Source of the DNA: Eubacterium sp.
Lineage (GTDB): Bacteria; Bacillota; Clostridia; Lachnospirales; Lachnospiraceae
Assembly: GCA_017634555.1 (NCBI GenBank)
Contig: JAGBNF010000007.1
Location: forward strand, 1-64,000
Direction of reading: 5' to 3'
DNA: 64,000 nt
Shown piece by piece: positions 17,261-26,688 of the stretch. A program made the position numbers and the translations under genes. Under the pieces are notes generated by a model that searched no databases, was not told the DNA's origin, and saw only the letters and a list, made by a program, of their open reading frames with translations. The first letter of the stretch is position 1. Each line of letters starts with the position of its first letter.

Positions 17261-18744
17261 TATGCATTCACCTCTTTTTTCTTACCGTTATCTACAAAAT
17301 AGAAAGGATCTGTATCCTGATTCATCCACCACTCCGAATACGGGAACTTGGTATGAGCTGCGATATTATCCACAAGCTTATGAGTTCTGAATGAACGAAG
17401 GATTCTTTCACCGAATTCGATCTGTCCGTCATAGCCTACACCAAGGTTCGAATCAGCATCGAATATTGTTGGGATTCCTGACTTATATCCCAGTGCCGCA
17501 AGTGCCGGATGTCTTACGATCAGCAGCTCAGGCTTAAGATTCTTCAGGAACTTAAGTACCTGGTACGACTGCTTGTTGCATACGTTGTAGTTTTCCACAT
17601 CTCCCACATTTTCCACGAGGAACTTAAGTGTATTGATGTCCTCAGAATCCGACTTTCCGTCATGATGATAAGTAGTTGTTCCGACTACATCCATCTCGAA
17701 ATCTCTTGCCATGCTTATTACATTATGCGCATAAGCATCACCTGCAAATACGTAAACTCTCTTACCCTTCAGCTGAGCCTTAAGATTCTCGAACTTTTCC
17801 TTGATCCTCTCATGCTCTGACTCAATAGCAGCTTCAACCTGATCCTGTCTTCCGGTAAGCTCTGCTACCGCACGAAGCCACTTGTCGGTTGTTCTGATTC
17901 CGTAAGGAGCTGCTGCCTTAACCTGAGGAACTCCGTAAAGCTGCTCAAGGCCTTCTCCTATATATGATGCAAGGGTCTCACATATTGTTGCCGAAGCAGC
18001 CGCCTCGGAAATGTGCGAGAGCTCCTCTGTTGTTGTAACATACGGAAGATAATGTGGTCTCAGACCGATAAGTCCGAGAAGTCTTGTAAATCTGTCTGTT
18101 CCTGCGAAGTTGAAGATATTTACCACATCCTCATCCTTCTTTACAGGAGGCTTAACTACAGCACGGAGGATTGCATTAAAACCCGCATCCCATCCCGTTG
18201 ACCATATCTTTGACTTAAAGCCTTCACAAGCGATGGATACTACCGGTACTCCTACCTCCTCCTGCATTTCTGCAGCGATACCCGGAATGTCATCACCGAT
18301 GATTCCCGAAGCACATGAGGATGATACGAATATAACCTTCGGATTATATCTTTCCTTAGCCTGTCTGATAGCTGTTCTCAGCTTTTCTCCGGCTCCGTAA
18401 ATGGTATCCTTCTCCTGTATATTTGTACAAATGGCATGATGCTCAAACTTGCCCTTCTTTCTGTTATCTGCTATACCCTGACATTCTCTGTAGTTGCCGT
18501 CGATCGTAGCAAAGCATCCTATCGGTGCATGTGATATAACTGCTGCATCTCTGATACCGTATACCAGTCCCTTTCCGCAGCCCTCCTGACAATCACCACA
18601 CTGTCCGTAGCAGAACTTTCCTATCTTAAGCTTACCCTGACTTCCCTGCTCAGCCAGTTCACTGGCCTTACCCTGGAAAGTAAGAACGGTCTTAAGTCTT
18701 TTCTCTCTTATCTCAACCTGACCGGATTTAAAATTAGTGCTCAT
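17260..18744 (-). CDS. NifD-like catalytic subunit with altered active site
   Basis: Encodes 494 residues. P-cluster cysteines C56 (EGCGKGLVYG), C77 (HAPIGC) and C144 (SSSCASGIIGDD) are kept. C255, in a block matching the NifD Cys275 helix (ETLASYIGEGLEQLYGVP), can bind a cofactor. Judged by eye, the FeMo-cofactor His442 has no counterpart: the equivalent segment reads IPTIFDADSNLGVGYDG. NifD Gln191 and His195 correspond to W181 and W185. C45, C49 and C52 lie just before C56 and make a CX3CX2CX3C cluster not found in NifD as I know it. An N2-reducing role is therefore unlikely; reduction of another substrate is inferred. It overlaps the preceding gene by 11 bases. Confidence 0.9.
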   Translation of the reverse strand: MSTNFKSGQVEIREKRLKTVLTFQGKASELAEQGSQGKLKIGKFCYGQCGDCQEGCGKGLVYGIRDAAVISHAPIGCFATIDGNYRECQGIADNRKKGKFEHHAICTNIQEKDTIYGAGEKLRTAIRQAKERYNPKVIFVSSSCASGIIGDDIPGIAAEMQEEVGVPVVSIACEGFKSKIWSTGWDAGFNAILRAVVKPPVKKDEDVVNIFNFAGTDRFTRLLGLIGLRPHYLPYVTTTEELSHISEAAASATICETLASYIGEGLEQLYGVPQVKAAAPYGIRTTDKWLRAVAELTGRQDQVEAAIESEHERIKEKFENLKAQLKGKRVYVFAGDAYAHNVISMARDFEMDVVGTTTYHHDGKSDSEDINTLKFLVENVGDVENYNVCNKQSYQVLKFLKNLKPELLIVRHPALAALGYKSGIPTIFDADSNLGVGYDGQIEFGERILRSFRTHKLVDNIAAHTKFPYSEWWMNQDTDPFYFVDNGKKKEVNA

Positions 18745-19300
18745 CTTTATTACTCCTCTTGCTATTCGTATTTCGCCAGAAATCTATGCTTCTGATATTT
18801 CCATCTTCAAAGAAGGTAATGCTTTCAACCTTCAGATTAAGGTTTTTACCCGCAAAGCTGACAGCAGCCACAGGAGCTTCTTCGGATTCCTGTTCCTCAC
18901 TCCAGTAAGCACTGATCTGTCCGTATAATGGAAATATCTTCTTTATTAATCCATTTTCGTAAAAGGTAATCAGCTCGGCTTTCACACGGCCTATTTCCGT
19001 ATTCACCTCAACCGCATCCTGCAGATATAAGCTTCTCACCCTTCCCGAACGATAATACTCAATACTGTTTCTGAACTTTTTTCTCACATCAACTGCTTCA
19101 TAGGCAGGAATGATCTCTGTACCGTCCTTAAGCTTTATTGAAATCCTCCTGCCTACTATTCCGCCAAGAAGTGTTCCGTCCGAGTAATAATCACGACTGC
19201 TGAAATCCTCGGCAGATATTCTGTTTTCTATAAGCCTCGCAGTTATAATATTTATATTCAGCTTTAATTTATTTAGCTTAAATCCCTTTACATCAACCAT
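18734..19300 (-). CDS. Unknown protein with MORN-like beta repeats in the nitrogenase-like operon
   Basis: Encodes 188 residues of no family I recognise. Four segments follow one pattern of two aromatics, Asp/Asn/Ser-Gly and a hydrophobic strand: DYYSDGTLLGG, EYYRSGRVRSLYL, TFYENGLIKKIFPLYG and TFFEDGNIRSIDFW. This resembles the MORN/YwqK-type beta-hairpin repeat. There are no cysteines, so direct cluster binding through thiolates is excluded. Its start overlaps the nifB-like stop by 8 bases and its stop overlaps the nifD-like start by 11 bases, so it is translationally coupled on both sides. A role in assembly or protection of the reductase is an inference from position only. Confidence 0.75.
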   Translation of the reverse strand: MVDVKGFKLNKLKLNINIITARLIENRISAEDFSSRDYYSDGTLLGGIVGRRISIKLKDGTEIIPAYEAVDVRKKFRNSIEYYRSGRVRSLYLQDAVEVNTEIGRVKAELITFYENGLIKKIFPLYGQISAYWSEEQESEEAPVAAVSFAGKNLNLKVESITFFEDGNIRSIDFWRNTNSKRSNKDEH

Positions 19301-20558
19301 GACTGAATGTCTCCGCCACCTCTGATTTATATATCTCGGAATGGATATCCTTTCCCGATCCCGGTATTCCTACGGAATCTGCACGGCAATGCATACAGTG
19401 TCTGAATACCTTGATATATCTTCCCGCCTCTGTTCTGACCTTCTCAAGATCGTCACAGGTTGGCGCCGGAACATCTGCCATTCCGTTCTGCGGGATCAGC
19501 GGAATAATGTTGAGCAGCTGTGCTCCGAGCTCCGCAACAGTTCTTGCCACCTCCGGGATATGCTCATCATTTATTCCCGGGCACATTACACTGTTGACCT
19601 TAACTACTATTCCTCTATCCGCAGCCTTCTTAATTCCATCAAGCTGATTCTTTATAAGGAGCTCTGCACCTTCTATTCCTTCGTGCTTTACTCCGTTTTC
19701 ATCTATTACAAAATCATTTATCTTAGCTTCAATCTCCGGATCCACCGCATTCACCGTTACCGTGATAGTTTCAAGTCCCAGCTCGGTGATCCTGTCAATC
19801 TGCTTCGGAAGACAAAAACCGTTTGTCGACAGACAGCAGACCATATCCGGAAAATTCTCCTTAACCTTTTCAAAGGTATCAAGCGCAAACGGTGTAGCAA
19901 GCGTATCACCGGGACCTGCTATTCCGGCAACTGTGATCTCAGGGCAAAGCTCCTTTGCTCTTTTGATCGCATCCACTGCTTCATCAGGCTTAATGATAAG
20001 AGATGTAAGACCCGGTTTGATTTCGGTCTTATCAAGTCTTCTGGAGCAGAACTTACACTGGATGTTGCAGGATGGGCTCACCGGAAGATGTATGCGTCCT
20101 CTTCTCACATTTGCTTCGCCGCTCATACAAGGATGCTTAGTCTGAAGATTGCAATATGAGCTGTATGCTTTTTCGTTGGTTGAATGTCTGGTCCTGTTGA
20201 TGAGGAGCTTTACCTGATTTATGTTCTCCTCCTCATTCAGAAGTCTGTTCAGAAGCTCCGGAATATTATCTTCGGCCTCAACTGCCTGAATCATATTTTT
20301 TTCCAGTACACTGTAGGCGCCCGGTCCGATAGCTTCGGCATAGACTACGTGAGAATCATTTATAATCTCAACCACCTTATTCATACGTTCATCATGATGC
20401 TCATGATTCAGACAAGCCTTTTCAACTTCCCTAGTTGCAACAAATGTGATCTTATGTGCTTCGGTATCAACCTCGTATATATCAAACCTTGAGGTTGCTC
20501 CGAAATGTCTGTCTACCTTTGTTCCGTTACTTGTAGCAAACGCCGTCCTTATGAACAT
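19293..20558 (-). CDS. NifX-NifB fusion, radical SAM cofactor maturase
   Basis: Encodes 421 residues. Residues 1 to about 110 form a NifX/NafY-like domain (FATSNGTKVDRHFGATSRFDIYEV); residues about 130-421 are NifB. NifB signatures are the radical SAM CX3CX2C at C164, C168, C171 (CNIQCKFC), HPC at C144, GIAGPGD, CLSTNGFCLP, VKVNSVMCPGIND and the C-terminal HCMHCRADSVG (C388, C391). NifB fuses two 4Fe-4S clusters with carbide and sulfide into NifB-co, the core of nitrogenase cofactors. Two oddities: the NifX-like domain is at the N-terminus, whereas fusions known to me carry it at the C-terminus; and the Cys usual after the radical SAM motif (NRKYDC) is replaced by Lys (SRRLDK). Confidence 0.92.
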   Translation of the reverse strand: MFIRTAFATSNGTKVDRHFGATSRFDIYEVDTEAHKITFVATREVEKACLNHEHHDERMNKVVEIINDSHVVYAEAIGPGAYSVLEKNMIQAVEAEDNIPELLNRLLNEEENINQVKLLINRTRHSTNEKAYSSYCNLQTKHPCMSGEANVRRGRIHLPVSPSCNIQCKFCSRRLDKTEIKPGLTSLIIKPDEAVDAIKRAKELCPEITVAGIAGPGDTLATPFALDTFEKVKENFPDMVCCLSTNGFCLPKQIDRITELGLETITVTVNAVDPEIEAKINDFVIDENGVKHEGIEGAELLIKNQLDGIKKAADRGIVVKVNSVMCPGINDEHIPEVARTVAELGAQLLNIIPLIPQNGMADVPAPTCDDLEKVRTEAGRYIKVFRHCMHCRADSVGIPGSGKDIHSEIYKSEVAETFSHG

Positions 20559-20576
20559 ATTTCTTACCCACCTTAC

Positions 20577-21422
<846 letters not shown>

Positions 21423-21478
21423 CTAATTCTTCCTTCCATATGTAAAGTATTGCTTAGCTTTATGTAAACCATTTGGTT

Positions 21479-22750
21479 TTAACTTACTTTCTTGTCAGCC
21501 GCTTCATTCAGGCTGTATATATCCAGTGCATATTCGAGATCCTCTATCAGGTCTCTCGAATCCTCAAGACCTATTGAAATTCTGAGGAGCTTATCAGTAA
21601 CTCCTGTTTCAATTCTCTGTTCCTCAGGGATCGGCTGCTGGATTCCTGCTGCGGGATAAGTGATAAGACTCTGTGTTCCTCCCAGACTTCCCGCCACATT
21701 TATGATCTTAAGTCTCTCAAGCAGTTCAGGTATTTTCTCCGGATCCTTCACATAGAATGATATGAGTGCTCCGAAGCCCGTGGTCTGCTTTCGTGAGAGT
21801 TCATAATCCGGATGCTCCGGATCTCCTACATAGAGAACCTTCTCCACTACCGGATGCTTCTTCAGGAACTCTACTACCTCAAAGGCATTTTCCTGTTCTC
21901 TGTCCAGTCTTACAGACAATGTCTGAAGTCCTCTCAGTGCAAGCCAGCTGTCGTCTGCAGAAAGCACGCCTCCCTCACTCATGGCGAAGAAGTAGAAGAA
22001 ATCTCTCAGCGACTTCTCTTTAACAACTACCGCTCCCGCAAGAACATCATTATGTCCCGCTATATATTTCGTAGCACTGTGGATTACTATATCCGCTCCG
22101 TGAGTCAGCGGCTTCTGGAAATAAGGAGAAAGTAAAGTGTTATCAACTATCAGATATGCTCTTTTACTTTCAAGCACCTTATTTATATCCGGATGTGCGT
22201 CCGCATTTTCCTCATCCACCGTCTGAACAGTGATTCCTCTTTCGGCATTGATCTCACTTACCAGCTCTGCCAGTGCTTCGATATCAGTTACATGCATTGC
22301 CGGATTAGAAGGTGTCTCAATAAGAAAAGCTTTTGTATTAAGTTTTATGCTTTTCTTTACATCTTCAAGGTTCCAGGTATTAACGAACTGAAACTCTATT
22401 CCGTATCTCGCATACAGATTTGTGAGAAGTCTGTAGCTTCCACCGTAAAGATCGCTTGTAACTATCACATGGTCTCCCGGACTGAAAAGCTTAAGTACCA
22501 GTGCTACAGCTGACATTCCGCTTGTTGTTGCCACCGCATCCGCACCATGCTCAAGAACCGCCAGCTCTGTTTCAAAAGCTCTCCTTGTCGGTGTATCACA
22601 TCTTGAATAATAATATTTGTCAGGATCGTAGCTTACCTCCGGATGATGGTAAGTGGCCGATCTGTATATCGGTACGCTGAGTCCTCCGGTTATGGGATCC
22701 GGACCCGAACCGCGTGCCAGTCTTGTATTCTCTCTCATCTTACTCATCAC
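21479..22750 (-). CDS. Cys/Met-metabolism PLP enzyme (cystathionine synthase/lyase family)
   Basis: Encodes 423 residues. The PLP lysine is K228 in SATKYIAGHNDVLAG, with YYSRCDTPTRRAFETELA and VDNTLLSPYF as further family signatures. The family performs beta- or gamma-elimination or replacement on cystathionine, homocysteine, methionine or O-acylhomoserine. The position of the reactive Cys of methionine gamma-lyase is Gly (DLYGGSY), which argues against that activity. An insertion of about 22 residues (GITVQTVDEENADAHPDINK) separates the SNPAMH block from the VDNT block. Start and preceding stop overlap as ATGA. The context of an importer and a nitrogenase-like reductase points to sulfur amino-acid metabolism; the exact reaction is open. 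Confidence 0.88.
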   Translation of the reverse strand: MMSKMRENTRLARGSGPDPITGGLSVPIYRSATYHHPEVSYDPDKYYYSRCDTPTRRAFETELAVLEHGADAVATTSGMSAVALVLKLFSPGDHVIVTSDLYGGSYRLLTNLYARYGIEFQFVNTWNLEDVKKSIKLNTKAFLIETPSNPAMHVTDIEALAELVSEINAERGITVQTVDEENADAHPDINKVLESKRAYLIVDNTLLSPYFQKPLTHGADIVIHSATKYIAGHNDVLAGAVVVKEKSLRDFFYFFAMSEGGVLSADDSWLALRGLQTLSVRLDREQENAFEVVEFLKKHPVVEKVLYVGDPEHPDYELSRKQTTGFGALISFYVKDPEKIPELLERLKIINVAGSLGGTQSLITYPAAGIQQPIPEEQRIETGVTDKLLRISIGLEDSRDLIEDLEYALDIYSLNEAADKKVS

Positions 22751-24375
22751 TCCTTTGGTGCCTCATATTTCAGCTTTCCGTTCATATATTCGGTCTGCTG
22801 GAAAAGATGACATTTATGTGCTGCCGGTGAACTGTTGATTCCACAGGTGAAGCCGCAGAGCATCTCCTGAGGTGTCTTCTTATAATGTTCCTCCATTGCA
22901 TCTATAACTTCGTGGTAAGGAATTATCGGATCAATTCCGGCTCTTGCAAGATCCGCATAGAGAGGTGCTGTTACTGCAGCTCTTACGGTTCTTGTAATAC
23001 ATGGGAATTCCTTTCCTCCCGGTATTACATCACAGACAAGTCCGAGATTAGCCTGAAGTGCCATGGACGCAGCATTTTCAACCTGATCCGGTGTAGCACC
23101 GCTTAACTGTGCTACTGCCGCAGATGCCATAGCATTACATACTCCTGATTCACCGACACAGCCTCTCTCGCCGCTCGGATTTGATCTTGTATATGCTATA
23201 GCTCCGAAGGCTGCCGCTACTATAAGTGCTTCGATAACCTTCTCGTGACTGTAGCCCTTTGCTTCTCTTACCGCATCTACCGCACTGAAGAGATATCCTC
23301 CTCCGGTTCCCATCGGCCCCGGAACGATCTTTACTCCCGGTACCTTCGCATTTGTTGAAAGTGCATTTTCAATAATTCTCTGTGTAAGAGTATCTGTAAG
23401 CTGATCATTTTCCTTCTTATATCTGTCCCAGTGCTTTCCGTATACAGGAAGTACCGGTGTATCCTTTACATTGTTTACTCCCAGTTCCTCCAGGGCATGT
23501 ACCTGATGATAGAGGATATCGGCTATCTTCTCGAAACGCTCGATTATCTGTTCACGGCTCCAGCCCGAGAAATCCTTCTCATATTCGATTGCCGCATCCA
23601 CAAAGGATATTCCTCTTTCTTTTGCTATCCTCTTCCAATCCGTTACCGTATTGAAGAGCTGCGGCTTTCTTTTCAAGGTTGTTACTACAGGAAGCAGTGC
23701 CGGATAAACTCTGTATTCAAATCCCTTATCCTTGAGAAGCTTTATCAACTTTTCATCTATATCTGCATCAGCTTCCGCAAAGGCTCCGGACTTATCCTTT
23801 GAGTCCTTTACGATATTCACATCTACGAATGAATCTCCCAGCTCATTCTTCAGGAATTCCTTTATATCATCATCTACACTTTCCGACTCCTTCCATACCA
23901 GAAGTCCGTATGTATCTGCCTGATAGCTGACTTCAAAATCGTTAAGCCTGTAGGCTCTCACCATTCCTCCACCGATAGAACTGACAACTGCCGTTCCCGT
24001 CTCTCCGTCTTTTCCCTTGATCACCACATATGCTGAATAAGGTGGTATTCTTTCAGCCTCCGGACCTTCCTTAAATTCATATGAAAGCCCTCTTTCTCTT
24101 GCAACTTCATGTGCTGAAAAAAGCCTCTCATCCTCAGTGTCGAAATCAAGTATTCCTCCGAGATATGCTCTGTCCTCCATAAATGTACCGAGGCTGTCTA
24201 TAGTATGTGATCCCGGAGCGAAGATGAATGTCACTTTCTTTGGTTCCGAAAGCACGCTGTATCTAGCAACTCTTGCCGATCTAGATGTTCCTGCAAATCC
24301 ACCGCTGGAACCCGGCTGCATGATTGGTCCGAACACATCATTGAAAAAGTCCGGATAAAAGATTTTTTCTGCCAT
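22747..24375 (-). CDS. Fe-S L-serine dehydratase family paralogue, beta-alpha fusion
   Basis: Encodes 542 residues with the beta domain (about 1-160) and the alpha domain (about 300-535) fused. The alpha cluster cysteines are C405 (ERGCVGESG), C448 (LGLVCDVIPGG) and C459 (EFPCITRT), as in serine dehydratases carrying a catalytic 4Fe-4S cluster. The substrate loop SSSHTxGP of genuine serine dehydratases is changed to GSSGGFAG, losing the His. The family removes water, or in related enzymes H2S, from a beta-substituted amino acid to give pyruvate and ammonia. The changed loop and the operon suggest a different substrate, perhaps a cysteine derivative. The gene overlaps the PLP gene by 4 bases. 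Confidence 0.85.
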   Translation of the reverse strand: MAEKIFYPDFFNDVFGPIMQPGSSGGFAGTSRSARVARYSVLSEPKKVTFIFAPGSHTIDSLGTFMEDRAYLGGILDFDTEDERLFSAHEVARERGLSYEFKEGPEAERIPPYSAYVVIKGKDGETGTAVVSSIGGGMVRAYRLNDFEVSYQADTYGLLVWKESESVDDDIKEFLKNELGDSFVDVNIVKDSKDKSGAFAEADADIDEKLIKLLKDKGFEYRVYPALLPVVTTLKRKPQLFNTVTDWKRIAKERGISFVDAAIEYEKDFSGWSREQIIERFEKIADILYHQVHALEELGVNNVKDTPVLPVYGKHWDRYKKENDQLTDTLTQRIIENALSTNAKVPGVKIVPGPMGTGGGYLFSAVDAVREAKGYSHEKVIEALIVAAAFGAIAYTRSNPSGERGCVGESGVCNAMASAAVAQLSGATPDQVENAASMALQANLGLVCDVIPGGKEFPCITRTVRAAVTAPLYADLARAGIDPIIPYHEVIDAMEEHYKKTPQEMLCGFTCGINSSPAAHKCHLFQQTEYMNGKLKYEAPKE

Positions 24376-24413
24376 AATATTTCCTCTCTCAAGCTGTATT
24401 TCATTAAGTGATA

Positions 24414-25166
24414 TCAGATAATATAATCGTCATATTCCAGATATCTTCTAAGGAACTGTCTTGTTCTGTCTTCCTTAGGTCTTGTAAAGATCACATCCGG
24501 TGTTCCGGTTTCAACCACAACACCCTGATCCATATATATGACCTTCGTTGCAACATCCTTTGCAAACTTTATCTCATGGGTTACTATCACCATCGTTGTA
24601 CCGCTCTCTGCCAGCGACTTTATAGTATTCAGCACTTCACCTACAAGTTCAGGATCAAGTGCCGATGTAGGTTCATCGAAAAGTATCACGTCCGGGTTAT
24701 AAACCATAGCTCTTGCGATACCTACTCTCTGCTGCTGTCCTCCCGACAGCTCACTTGCATAATAGTCATATCTGTCAGCAAGTCCTACCTTATCCAGTGC
24801 TTCCTTTGCACGCTTCTCGGCTTCTTTTTTAGGAATATGTCTTGCCACAGTAAGTCCGAGCATTACATTGTCCAAAGCCGTTTTGTTATTAAATAGGTTA
24901 TAGTTCTGGAAGACAAATCCGAGACGCTGTCTCAGATCCTTCTTTTCCTGCTTTGTAGGCTTCCTCAGATTTACTGTTTTATCTCCTATCGAAACCTCAC
25001 CGGAATCCGCCTTCTCAAACATTTCTATACATCTCAGAAGTGTTGTTTTTCCCGAACCGCTGGATCCGAGTATTACCACCACATCGCCCTGATCTATATC
25101 AAAGCTGATGCCCTTTAGCACCTCATTATCTCCAAAGGATTTTTTTATGTCCTTAACCTGCAGCAT
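24414..25166 (-). CDS. Polar amino-acid ABC transporter, ATPase
   Basis: Encodes 250 residues, the standard length for the GlnQ/TcyC family. Walker [10 protein letters not shown] (about 34-42), Q-loop [11 protein letters not shown], signature [14 protein letters not shown] and Walker [15 protein letters not shown] are all intact. It energises import through the two permeases encoded directly upstream, whose second gene it overlaps by 14 bases. Close family members import cystine, glutamine, histidine or arginine. Within this operon a sulfur-containing amino acid is the most economical guess, which is inference. Confidence 0.95.
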   Translation of the reverse strand: MLQVKDIKKSFGDNEVLKGISFDIDQGDVVVILGSSGSGKTTLLRCIEMFEKADSGEVSIGDKTVNLRKPTKQEKKDLRQRLGFVFQNYNLFNNKTALDNVMLGLTVARHIPKKEAEKRAKEALDKVGLADRYDYYASELSGGQQQRVGIARAMVYNPDVILFDEPTSALDPELVGEVLNTIKSLAESGTTMVIVTHEIKFAKDVATKVIYMDQGVVVETGTPDVIFTRPKEDRTRQFLRRYLEYDDYII

Positions 25167-25875
25167 TTCTTACCTTACCTCCGCGATAAACGTTCAGTCT
25201 CTTCTCTACCGGTTTAGCTATAAGCTCCACAGCCACTATCAATATTATGTAAACAAAAGCAACCGTTACATAAGCTTCCAGATATCTAAGTTCCATACCT
25301 CCGAGGAGCTGAGCCTTACCTGTTATCTCTACAACCGTCATGAGGAATGCCAGAGAAGTAACCTTTATTAAATCCACGAATCCGTTTACTATTACCGGAA
25401 ATGCAGCGGCAAAGGCCTGTGGAAATACCACATGGAAGAACGTCTCTATATTATTTAATCCCACAGCCTTTGCAGCCTCTCTCTGTCCCTTGTTTACAGT
25501 TACAAGTCCCGATCTTACTGCCTCAGAAATCGTAACCGTTGTGGATATCGACAGAGCCAAATAAGCAAATATTTTTGCGCTCAGACTGTATACCTTGAAA
25601 TCACTTCCTATACTCTTCAGGAAATCTGTGAGTATCATCGGAAGAATGTTATATACAACATATATCTGAAGCAGTACCGGCGTTCCTCTTATCAATGAGA
25701 TATAAACTCTCACGATTTTTGCCAATCCCTTAACGTTATGATGATTGATCAGCGCCAGAATAACTCCGAGAGGGAATGAAATCAGAAATGTTATTAATGT
25801 AAGCTGTAATGTAACCGGTATATACTTGATAACCTCAGGAAATGCTTCCCGCACGAAGCCCCAGTCTATTTTCAT
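25153..25875 (-). CDS. Polar amino-acid ABC transporter, permease 2
   Basis: Encodes 240 residues from the ATG at 25875; the frame extends 15 codons further upstream with Lys-rich sequence, but [20 protein letters not shown] is a normal family start with AAGGAAAG before it. Five hydrophobic segments and the EAA loop [29 protein letters not shown] identify the HisM/TcyL family. The start lies inside the end of permease 1, overlapping by 41 bases, and its stop overlaps the ATPase start. It forms a heterodimeric channel with permease 1. Confidence 0.92.
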   Translation of the reverse strand: MKIDWGFVREAFPEVIKYIPVTLQLTLITFLISFPLGVILALINHHNVKGLAKIVRVYISLIRGTPVLLQIYVVYNILPMILTDFLKSIGSDFKVYSLSAKIFAYLALSISTTVTISEAVRSGLVTVNKGQREAAKAVGLNNIETFFHVVFPQAFAAAFPVIVNGFVDLIKVTSLAFLMTVVEITGKAQLLGGMELRYLEAYVTVAFVYIILIVAVELIAKPVEKRLNVYRGGKVRNAAG

Positions 25876-26653
25876 TTTCTTCTTTCCTTTCCTCTGTGAT
25901 TTCTTCTTTGCTTTCTGCATTGATTTCTGCCTTATGCTCTTCTTTATTCTTCACCTTTCGTTCTTCTTTCCTCTTATACTGAAATTTCTTTTCAAGTGAA
26001 GTGAAAAGCTTCTGGATTATAACGCTTATAGGCCAGTAGATCAGTGTAAGTGCCAGGTACGCTTCCAAAAGATAAAGGTCCCTTTCACCCGATGATGTAA
26101 AAAGCACATGTCCCAGAACATCATGTAAGCCTATGGTGTATGCAAGTGATCCCTCTTTAAACAGATATATGATCGTGTTTCCTATATTCGGAAGAGCTAC
26201 CTTGAACATTTGCGGCAGAATTATGAGTATAAATGCCTGAAACTCACTGAGTCCCACCGCATATGCAGCTTCCTTCTGGGATTTACCCACAACCTCGATG
26301 GCGCTTCTTATTATCTCCGAGGATGAACTTCCTACAAATATCGAAAATGTGAGGCAGACAAATGCCAGCGGCTCAACCTTTCCGATATGAAAACCATTAT
26401 TTCTCAGTACAGTAGGGAGTCCGTAAAATGTCAGGAACAAAAGTACTAAAGGAGGCGTACATCTTGTAAGTGTTATATAGATGCGACCTATTGCCTTCGG
26501 AAGCTTATGCTTTGACATGTTGAGTTTCGCTATAATTATCCCGATCAAAAAACCGAAAAACAGCGAAGCCGCTACATATGCAACGGTAATCCTAAGATAT
26601 GGCAAACCTGCAAGTAGATATTCTATGATTTTCTTAAAATGGATTTCTCTCAT
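25835..26653 (-). CDS. Polar amino-acid ABC transporter, permease 1
   Basis: Encodes 272 residues. The EAA loop VVGKSQKEAAYAVGLSEFQAFILIILPQMF and five hydrophobic segments place it with the HisQ/TcyM permeases. The last 45 residues are a charged tail very rich in Glu and Lys (RKEERKVKNKEEHKAE), absent from usual permeases and overlapping the start of permease 2; it may be disordered or a product of shifted translation signals. The binding-protein gene lies 35 bases upstream. Confidence 0.92.
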   Translation of the reverse strand: MREIHFKKIIEYLLAGLPYLRITVAYVAASLFFGFLIGIIIAKLNMSKHKLPKAIGRIYITLTRCTPPLVLLFLTFYGLPTVLRNNGFHIGKVEPLAFVCLTFSIFVGSSSSEIIRSAIEVVGKSQKEAAYAVGLSEFQAFILIILPQMFKVALPNIGNTIIYLFKEGSLAYTIGLHDVLGHVLFTSSGERDLYLLEAYLALTLIYWPISVIIQKLFTSLEKKFQYKRKEERKVKNKEEHKAEINAESKEEITEERKEENENRLGLRAGSIS

Positions 26654-26688
26654 GACTCCCTCTTGTATCTTAAATCTCTATGTGTCGA

